From Pyrinomonadaceae bacterium (lineage in GTDB: Bacteria > Acidobacteriota > Blastocatellia > Pyrinomonadales > Pyrinomonadaceae), in NCBI GenBank assembly GCA_013813825.1, contig JACCRA010000720.1:1-11461 (forward strand): DNA of 11,461 bases, written 5' to 3'. Under the pieces are notes generated by a model that worked only from the letters and a program-made list of their open reading frames with translations, made no database searches and was not told the origin of the DNA. Of this stretch, positions 6,318 to 11,461 are shown piece by piece. How positions within the stretch are numbered: position 1 is the first letter of the stretch; every line of letters starts with the position of its first letter. The position numbers and the translations under genes are program-made.

Positions 6318-6346
6318 TTGAGTTACACCTTTCGTTTAACTACTTT
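6318..6346 (+). promoter_or_regulatory. Weak promoter-like element for yvcK-glmU-glmS
   Basis: TTGAGT at 6318-6323 and TACTTT at 6341-6346 are 17 bp apart, roughly 60-80 bp ahead of yvcK, in the local AT-rich stretch. The -10 match is poor (3/6). It is the best candidate I see in this gap. Confidence 0.25.
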
Positions 6347-6408
6347 GTAAAGCATCCTTCTTTTGAGTATGATTCCGTTGTGGGAAATTTCCGGGCAGTT
6401 CACGCCGG

Positions 6409-7479
6409 ATGAGGAGTGGAGAGAAATTGCACATCGCTGATCACGAACCAGGGTTGAAGTTGGTGGCAATTGGCGGCGGCACCGGACTCTCGACCGCGTT
6501 GGCCGGTCTCAAGCGTCTGGTCGGCGAGCGCGGGGCCGGACAGCGTGGCGACCTCTGGCTTGAAGCCCTCGCCGCCATCGTCACGGTTTCGGACGACGGC
6601 GGCAGTTCCGGGCGGCTCCGCGAAGAGTTACAAATCCTGCCGCCCGGCGACATCCGCAATTGCATGGTCGCGCTTTCAGAAGATTCCACTCTGCTGGCGC
6701 GACTTTTTCGTTATCGCTTTCGCGGCGACGGCCAGTTGAGCGGCCACAGTTTCGGCAATCTCTTCCTTGCCGCGCTGACCGACGTCACCGGGGATTTCGT
6801 CGAAGCCGTCCGCCTCTCCTCCGAGGTGCTCGCGAGCAAGGGGCGCATCTACCCGGCGACGCTCACCGACGTGCGCCTCGTCGCCGAGATGGAAGACGGC
6901 GAGATTGTCCTCGGCGAGACGCGCATCACGGCCGCGCGCTCACCGATCCGTCGTTTGCGCCTTGAGCCTGAACATTGTCTCCCATTGCCGGAAGCGCTCG
7001 CGGCCCTGCGCGCGGCCGACGTGATTACGATTGGTCCCGGTTCGCTCTACACCAGTATCCTTCCCAACCTTCTCGTCTCGCGCGTCGCTGAAACCATCGG
7101 CGCGGCGCGGGCCGTCAAAATCTTTATCTGCAATCTGATGACGCAGCCCGGCGAGACCGACGGCTACTCGGCGCGCCGGCACCTCGACACAGTGAAGCAG
7201 TACGCACCCGAAATTGCTTTCGACTTCGTGGTGGTCAACAACCGCCCCATCAGCGCCGGGCAGACGGAGCGTTACGCCGCCGAGGGCGCGCGGCAGATCG
7301 GGCTGAGTGATCACCTGCTCGAAAAAACTTTCGACGATCAGACCGAAGTAGTCCGCGCCGATTTGCTCGACGAAGGGGAGAAAGTGCGGCACAGCCCTGA
7401 TAAACTGGCGCGCGTCATTCTCGCCTGCCACGAACAAGCACAGGCGGCCGACCGGATGACGGCAACGATGGAACGCTGA
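6409..7479 (+). CDS. yvcK: YvcK/GlmR family (CofD-like) UDP-sugar-binding regulator
   Basis: 356 residues if started at the ATG at 6409. Family motifs in order: GGGTGLS at 22-28, [11 protein letters not shown] at 61-71, PPGDIRNC at 78-85, SGHSFGNL, the substrate-site loop GPGSLYTSI from residue 209, [14 protein letters not shown], and VVNNRPIS. This is the YvcK fold, related to CofD but not a cofactor F420 enzyme. In Bacillus the protein (renamed GlmR) binds UDP-GlcNAc and stimulates GlmS, which supports cell-wall synthesis during growth on gluconeogenic carbon sources. Here glmU follows after 10 bp and glmS after that, which fits the same role. The ATG has no Shine-Dalgarno, whereas a TTG at 6427 is preceded by GAGGAG and GGAGAG and would give a family-typical short N-terminus (about 15 residues before the glycine loop), so the true start may be 6427. 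Confidence 0.92.
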   Translation: MRSGEKLHIADHEPGLKLVAIGGGTGLSTALAGLKRLVGERGAGQRGDLWLEALAAIVTVSDDGGSSGRLREELQILPPGDIRNCMVALSEDSTLLARLFRYRFRGDGQLSGHSFGNLFLAALTDVTGDFVEAVRLSSEVLASKGRIYPATLTDVRLVAEMEDGEIVLGETRITAARSPIRRLRLEPEHCLPLPEALAALRAADVITIGPGSLYTSILPNLLVSRVAETIGAARAVKIFICNLMTQPGETDGYSARRHLDTVKQYAPEIAFDFVVVNNRPISAGQTERYAAEGARQIGLSDHLLEKTFDDQTEVVRADLLDEGEKVRHSPDKLARVILACHEQAQAADRMTATMER

Positions 7480-7489
7480 AACCATTTTT

Positions 7490-9013
7490 ATGGACAGACA
7501 GCACCAACCGATAACGAACCAACCAACAACGACGGCGAACAGCCCACACCTCGACGTGCTGATCCTCGCGGCCGGACTCGGCACGCGGATGCGCTCGCGC
7601 ACGGCGAAGGTATTGCACCACCTTGGCGGCCGCCCGCTCATCGCGCACGTCTGCCGCGTCGCGGCGGCGCTGATGAAAGAGTCGCGCCCCGTCTTCGTCA
7701 TCGTCGGCCATCAAGCAGAAGAGGTGCGGGCGGCCGTGCGGGCGGAACTCGGGGAGAACGGCGCGGTCTTCATCACACAGACCGAACAACGCGGCACCGG
7801 CGACGCCGTAATGGTCGCCCGCGACTTGCTGCAAGACGCCGACTCGACGCTGCTCGTCCTCTCCGGCGACGTGCCACTGGTGCGCGCTGAAACGCTCGTC
7901 GCGCTCATTCAACAGCACCGCTCGCACCGCGGGCACGGCGCGGCCTGCACGCTGTTGAGCGTCCGCCTCGACGATCCGATTGGCTACGGGCGCGTCGTCC
8001 GCGACGCCGAGAATCGCTTCGAGCGCATCGTCGAACAAAAAGACGCGACGCCCGAAGAGCGCCAGATCAACGAGATCAACGCCGGCATCTATTGCTTTGA
8101 AACCGGCGCGCTGTTTTCCGCCCTCGAACGTGTCCAGCCCGCCAACGCGCAGGGCGAGTATTACCTGACGGACGTGCCCGGCATCCTGCGCGCCGATGGA
8201 GCCGCCGTCAGCGTCTTCCTGCATACAGACGCGCGCGAGGTCTCCGGCATCAACACGCGCGTCGAGTTGGCGGAGTTCGAGCGTCTCCTGCGCCACCGCA
8301 CGCTGCGCCGTCTGATGCTCGACAGCGGCGTGACCATCGTCGATCCATCGCACACCTACGTTAGCCCTGAAGCGAAGCTCGGCAACGACACCGTCATCCA
8401 CCCCGGCGTCCACATCGAAGGCGGCACCATTATCGGCGAGGGCTGCGAGATTCGCCCCGGCACGCGCATCTCCAACTCGCGCCTCGGCAGTGGCGTCCAG
8501 ATTAAAGACCATTGTGTGATCGTGGACTCCGACATCGCCGATCATTGCACTATTGGTCCCTTCGCGCATTTACGGATGAACGCGCGTCTGGAAGAGGGCG
8601 CGGCCATCGGCAACTTCGTCGAGATGAAGAAATCGAAGCTCGGCCGCAAATCGAAGGCAATGCACCTGACCTATCTCGGCGACGCGACTATCGGCGATGG
8701 GACCAACATCGGGGCCGGCACGATCACCTGTAACTATGATGGCAAGGACAAGCACGCGACCATTATAGAAGACGAAGTCAGGATCGGCTCGGACACGATG
8801 CTCGTCGCGCCCGTGCGCGTCGGCGCACGCTCGGTCACCGGCGCGGGATCAGTCGTCAAGCAAGATGTGCCGCCCGATACGCTGGTCGCTGGAGTGCCGG
8901 CACAAATCAAGCGCCAACTCAACGTCGAACAAACGCCAAGCGCAGTAGTTGACGTGCCGGCGACGGAGCAGGTTCAACTAGAGATTGAGGCCGCGCCCGT
9001 CGGGACTGAATAG
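7490..9013 (+). CDS. glmU: GlmU, bifunctional GlcNAc-1-P uridyltransferase / GlcN-1-P acetyltransferase
   Basis: 507 residues. The N-terminal nucleotidyltransferase domain has [18 protein letters not shown] (Leu26-His43, with Arg33 and Lys40), [19 protein letters not shown] and EINAGIYCF. From about residue 290 the left-handed beta-helix acetyltransferase domain follows, with hexapeptide repeats and the signature [27 protein letters not shown], where His392 corresponds to the catalytic His363 of E. coli. It acetylates glucosamine-1-phosphate with acetyl-CoA and then transfers UMP from UTP to give UDP-GlcNAc, the precursor of peptidoglycan and lipid A. It is about 50 residues longer than the E. 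coli enzyme: about 20 extra at the N-terminus (Gln/Thr/Asn-rich) and about 35 extra after the PAQI motif (Val/Glu/Ala-rich, probably disordered). It lies 10 bp after yvcK, with no Shine-Dalgarno, so translation may depend on coupling to yvcK. Confidence 0.96.
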   Translation: MDRQHQPITNQPTTTANSPHLDVLILAAGLGTRMRSRTAKVLHHLGGRPLIAHVCRVAAALMKESRPVFVIVGHQAEEVRAAVRAELGENGAVFITQTEQRGTGDAVMVARDLLQDADSTLLVLSGDVPLVRAETLVALIQQHRSHRGHGAACTLLSVRLDDPIGYGRVVRDAENRFERIVEQKDATPEERQINEINAGIYCFETGALFSALERVQPANAQGEYYLTDVPGILRADGAAVSVFLHTDAREVSGINTRVELAEFERLLRHRTLRRLMLDSGVTIVDPSHTYVSPEAKLGNDTVIHPGVHIEGGTIIGEGCEIRPGTRISNSRLGSGVQIKDHCVIVDSDIADHCTIGPFAHLRMNARLEEGAAIGNFVEMKKSKLGRKSKAMHLTYLGDATIGDGTNIGAGTITCNYDGKDKHATIIEDEVRIGSDTMLVAPVRVGARSVTGAGSVVKQDVPPDTLVAGVPAQIKRQLNVEQTPSAVVDVPATEQVQLEIEAAPVGTE

Positions 9014-9123
9014 TTGGTCAAGATAAAAACAAAGGCTCTTCCGCCGCTCCGGCCGCGCCAAGCAGCTATCAACCGCAACACACTCCCGCGCCTTTCAATA
9101 TTTCATTCAGGAGAATCCTTAAC

Positions 9124-10983
9124 ATGTGTGGCATTGTCGGATACGTCGGAAACAAACAGGTCGTGCCGGTCATCATCGACGGGCTGCGAAAGCTCGAATA
9201 TCGCGGCTATGATTCGGCCGGGATCGCCGTCGTCGATGAAAATCAGAAACTCGACATTCGGCGCGCCGAAGGGAAGCTCCGCAATTTGGAAGAAGCGTTG
9301 CGGCTTAAGCCGCTCGACGGCACCTACGGCATCGGCCACACGCGCTGGGCGACGCACGGCCGCCCGACCGAAGAGAACGCCCACCCGCACCGCGACTGCA
9401 CCGGCCAAGTCGTCGTCGTCCACAACGGCATCATCGAAAACTACTTACAGTTGAAAGAGCGACTCCGCTCCACCGACCACTTGTTCGTCACCGAGACGGA
9501 CACGGAAGTGATCGCCCACTTGATCGAAGAATACTTGCGCGAAGACGACTCGTTCGAGGCGGCTGTCCAGCGCGCCGTTCGCGATCTGCGCGGCATCTTC
9601 GCGCTTTCGATCATCTCGACCGAAGAGCCGGACACGATCATCGCCGTCCGGCAGGGGCCGCCCGTCGTCATCGGACTCGGCGATGGGGAGTATTTCGTCG
9701 CCTCCGACATTCCGCCGATCCTCCAGCACACGCGCGATGTCTTCTTTCTCGGCGATGGCGAGATCGCCATCCTCACCAAAGACGCGGTGCGCGTCACGGA
9801 CTTCGAGGGGAGTTTGCGCGAGCCGCAGCACCAGCGGATCACTTGGGACCCGATCATGGCAGAGAAGGGTGGCTTCAAACACTTCATGCTAAAGGAGATT
9901 TACGAGCAGCCGCGTGCCGTGCGCGACACCGTGCAGGGGCGCGTCTCGCTCGACACGGGGCGCGTCTATCTCGACGAGATGGACATCACCGAAGTCGAAT
10001 TCAAGAGCTTCGACCGCGTAATGATCGCCGCCTGTGGGACCAGTTGGCACGCAGGCCTCGCCGGCAAGTACATGATCGAGCAACTGGCGCGCATCCCCGT
10101 CGAAGTCGATTACGCCTCGGAGTTCCGCTACCGCAATCCGGTGATCGACGAGAAAACTCTGCTCGTCGTTATCTCGCAATCGGGTGAGACGGCCGACACC
10201 ATCGCCGCCTTGCGTGAGGCCAAAGAGCGCGGCGCGAAAATCCTCGCCGTCTGCAACGTGCAGGGGTCGATGATCACGCGGGAATCAGACGGCACGATCC
10301 TGACGCACGCCGGCCCGGAGATCGGCGTCGCCTCGACCAAAGCCTTTACCGCACAGATGATCGCGCTCTATCTCTTCGCGCTCTACTTCGGTCAACTGCG
10401 CGGCACGCTGACCAGCGAGCAGGCTAAACACCACGCGCAGGAACTGGCCGAGTTGCCGGTTAAGATCGAGCGTCTATTGAGCGAATCGGACGAACTTGAA
10501 GAACTGGCTAAGGAACTCCACCGCTCGACCGACTTCCTCTACCTCGGGCGCGGCATTAACTTCCCCGTCGCGCTCGAAGGCGCACTGAAACTCAAAGAGA
10601 TTTCTTACATCCACGCCGAGGGCTACCCGGCGGGCGAGATGAAGCACGGCCCGAACGCGCTGATCGACGAACGCCTGCCGGTCGTCGTCGTCAACCCCCG
10701 CGAGGAAGGCAACCACGCCTCCGAGTTGCGCTACGAGAAGACCCACTCGAACATCGTCGAAGTCAAAGCTCGCGAAGGGCGCGTCATCTCGGTGCTCACC
10801 GAAGGAGACCAGATGTCGGCGGGTGTCTCGGATCACGTCATCGAAATCCCTCCGTCGAGCGATCTGCTCTCGCCGATCCTCGCCGTCGTCCCGCTGCAAC
10901 TGCTCGCTTACCACATCGCCGTCCGCCGCGGCTGCGACGTGGACCAACCCCGTAACCTCGCTAAGTCGGTGACGGTCGAATAG
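9124..10983 (+). CDS. glmS: GlmS, glutamine-fructose-6-phosphate aminotransferase (isomerizing)
   Basis: 619 residues. It starts [10 protein letters not shown], so removal of Met exposes the Cys nucleophile of the N-terminal glutaminase domain (about 2-240; [18 protein letters not shown] and HNGIIENY are all present). Two SIS sugar-isomerase domains follow (about 290-425 and 460-600), with ACGTSWHA and SQSGETADT in the first. The isomerase residues are present: Glu492 in [13 protein letters not shown], His508 in [10 protein letters not shown], and Lys614 in the terminal NLAKSVTVE, matching Glu488, His504 and Lys603 of E. coli. It makes glucosamine-6-phosphate from fructose-6-phosphate and glutamine, the committed step to UDP-GlcNAc. 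An AGGAGA at 9109-9114 supports the start. It lies 110 bp after glmU on the same strand; the gap has no glmS ribozyme-like structure that I can see. Confidence 0.97.
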   Translation: MCGIVGYVGNKQVVPVIIDGLRKLEYRGYDSAGIAVVDENQKLDIRRAEGKLRNLEEALRLKPLDGTYGIGHTRWATHGRPTEENAHPHRDCTGQVVVVHNGIIENYLQLKERLRSTDHLFVTETDTEVIAHLIEEYLREDDSFEAAVQRAVRDLRGIFALSIISTEEPDTIIAVRQGPPVVIGLGDGEYFVASDIPPILQHTRDVFFLGDGEIAILTKDAVRVTDFEGSLREPQHQRITWDPIMAEKGGFKHFMLKEIYEQPRAVRDTVQGRVSLDTGRVYLDEMDITEVEFKSFDRVMIAACGTSWHAGLAGKYMIEQLARIPVEVDYASEFRYRNPVIDEKTLLVVISQSGETADTIAALREAKERGAKILAVCNVQGSMITRESDGTILTHAGPEIGVASTKAFTAQMIALYLFALYFGQLRGTLTSEQAKHHAQELAELPVKIERLLSESDELEELAKELHRSTDFLYLGRGINFPVALEGALKLKEISYIHAEGYPAGEMKHGPNALIDERLPVVVVNPREEGNHASELRYEKTHSNIVEVKAREGRVISVLTEGDQMSAGVSDHVIEIPPSSDLLSPILAVVPLQLLAYHIAVRRGCDVDQPRNLAKSVTVE

Positions 10984-11010
10984 CCGTGGGGTGCGCTGAC
11001 CGGCGATGAT

Positions 11011-11035
11011 GTGTATGACCAATAAAGTCGTACAC
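11011..11035 (+). terminator. Hairpin just after glmS, possible terminator
   Basis: GTGTATGAC and GTCGTACAC pair over 9 bp (one G-U), with the 7-base loop CAATAAA. It begins 28 bp after the glmS stop. There is no T-run after the stem, so it is a candidate Rho-independent stop or mRNA 3' end-stabilising stem only. Confidence 0.35.
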
Positions 11036-11245
11036 CAGACAATAAAGTTGCTTGAATTCAACTTGTAAGTGCAACTTTGAGACTGAGTGGTTAGCGGGCA
11101 AGCTGCGGTAGCATTGGTGCTGCTCTAACCACCAGGTCAAAAAAGCAATACTGATGAGCTACGGAGCATGAAGTCTGTGAACGCTGTCAAAGAATCACTG
11201 GTGGCCGACCGCGTGAGTTCCTTAATTCGTTATGCAGGTCGGTAT

Positions 11246-11337
11246 CAGTAGTCAGTTGGTTGTGTGCTGCTCAAACTTGAATTCTTCCTCTTCGACATTC
11301 AAGTTGCCGGGCACATACAACTGACCACTAACTACTG
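11246..11337. repeat. Long imperfect inverted repeat with heptamer units in both arms
   Basis: The left arm contains CAGTAG (11246-11251), TCAGTTG (11252-11258) and AACTTGAAT (11274-11282). The right arm contains their complements ATTCAAGTT (11297-11305), CAACTGA (11318-11324) and CTACTG (11332-11337). The loop is 14 bases. The right arm has seven extra bases (11325-11331). Read as heptamers, the left arm has CAGTAGT then CAGTTGG, while the right arm on the minus strand has CAGTAGT, TAGTGGT and CAGTTGT. It begins 3 bp after the stop of the TonB-like gene on the minus strand and may terminate that transcript. Confidence 0.6.
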
Positions 11338-11339
11338 CT

Positions 11340-11461
11340 TTAGTAAATGTTGAAATTATAAACGAGCGTGATGTACTGCGAGACGGGTCGGCCGTCCTTC
11401 TCGGCGGGCGTGAACGTGATCCGGCGCGCCGCCTCGATGGCTTTCTCGGTCAATCCGTCGG
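11340..11461 (-). CDS. TonB-like energy transducer, C-terminal 39 residues only
   Basis: On the minus strand, codons entering from the right edge read DGLTEKAIEAARRITFTPAE then KDGRPVSQYITLVYNFNIY and stop at 11340-11342. The pattern (helix ending in A..A....F.PA, then G.PV and a final beta strand of aromatic and hydrophobic residues) is the C-terminal TonB fold that contacts outer-membrane receptors in the periplasm. The N-terminal anchor and proline-rich region would lie outside the window. The gene is cut by the window edge. A periplasmic TonB-domain protein other than TonB itself is possible. Confidence 0.75.
   Translation of the reverse strand, partial: DGLTEKAIEAARRITFTPAEKDGRPVSQYITLVYNFNIY

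Larger units (their letters stand above)
10984..11339. other. Hairpin-rich intergenic region between glmS and the TonB-like gene
   Basis: About 355 bp with no credible protein. Hairpins in order: 11011-11035 (9 bp with one G-U pair, loop CAATAAA, 28 bp after the glmS stop); 11044-11078 (AAAGTTGC with GCAACTTT, loop containing the palindrome TTGAATTCAA); 11087-11132 (GTGGTTAG with CTAACCAC); 11205-11242 (CCGACCGCGT pairing with ATGC-A-GGTCGG); and the long hairpin at 11246-11337. AATAAAGT is repeated at 11021 and 11041. A CCACCAG/CTGGTGG pair (11129 and 11198) competes with the third stem. This could be terminators, decayed repeats or a structured RNA; I match it to no known RNA family. Confidence 0.5.

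Noticed and set aside
7415..8569. 384-codon open frame on the minus strand opposite glmU
   Set aside because: It is fully antisense to a strongly supported GlmU and shows no family motif; GC-rich third positions keep the opposite strand open.
9014..9123. glmS ribozyme upstream of glmS
   Set aside because: The 110-bp gap shows no nested pseudoknot-type pairing or core I can match, and the ribozyme is known mainly from Gram-positive bacteria.
9441..9887. Two overlapping ~147-codon frames opposite glmS
   Set aside because: Both lie inside the glmS coding region, which has full catalytic motifs; neither resembles a protein family.
11081..11140. tRNA-like segment (GAGTGGTTAGCGG resembles a D-arm)
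   Set aside because: No acceptor stem, no T-arm with TTCRANNC loop, and the GTGGTTAG/CTAACCAC pairing is inconsistent with a cloverleaf.
11151..11174. Hammerhead ribozyme core (CTGATGA followed by a short stem and GAA)
   Set aside because: The would-be stem II is only 3 bp, two extra bases precede GAA, and no cleavage-site stems are found around it.

Overview
The window reads as a GC-rich Gram-negative chromosome segment, most likely from an acidobacterium or a deltaproteobacterium-like group. This is an inference from three things: a Myxococcus-type MglB/MglA polarity pair, a TonB C-terminal fragment, and weak or absent Shine-Dalgarno sequences at most starts combined with repeat-rich intergenic spaces. 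No marker gene (rRNA, tRNA, ribosomal protein) is present to settle it.

Layout, left to right. (1) 1-1217, minus strand: an SDR-family oxidoreductase followed by the 5' part of a long-chain acyl-CoA synthetase, probably one lipid-metabolism transcription unit. (2) 1218-1798: a non-coding space with back-to-back promoter-like elements and several hairpins. (3) 1799-3385, plus strand: a secreted thermolysin-type (M4) metalloprotease with signal peptide, propeptide and complete catalytic site. (4) 3386-3607: convergent gap holding a 168-bp repeat with 20-bp near-perfect terminal inverted repeats around a long hairpin; it looks like a MITE and may also act as a bidirectional terminator. (5) 3608-4795, minus strand: mglB then mglA, separated by a 123-bp gap that carries a five-unit heptamer array. 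(6) 4796-5154: divergent control region with a 12-bp perfect palindrome. (7) 5155-6189, plus strand: a protein with a Lys/Ala/Pro-rich histone H1-like N-terminal half and a TPR C-terminal half. (8) 6409-10983, plus strand: yvcK(glmR)-glmU-glmS, a cell-wall amino-sugar module. (9) 10984-11339: a hairpin-rich gap with heptamer repeats. (10) 11340-11461, minus strand: the C-terminal end of a TonB-like protein.

How the genes fit together. GlmS makes glucosamine-6-phosphate and GlmU makes UDP-GlcNAc from glucosamine-1-phosphate (GlmM, the middle step, is not here). The YvcK/GlmR family in Bacillus senses UDP-GlcNAc and stimulates GlmS, so this arrangement puts the sensor beside the first and last enzymes of the route. 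MglA is a small Ras-like GTPase that sets the leading cell pole for gliding or type IV pilus motility, and MglB is its roadblock-domain GAP.

The least ordinary content is in the gaps. Period-7 tandem repeats of different sequence occur in at least four intergenic spaces; one long hairpin has arms that differ by one heptamer unit; and a TIR-bounded palindromic repeat sits between the protease and mglA. I found no CRISPR array, no prophage, no transposase, no defence system and no recognisable riboswitch. The coding genes all belong to known families.
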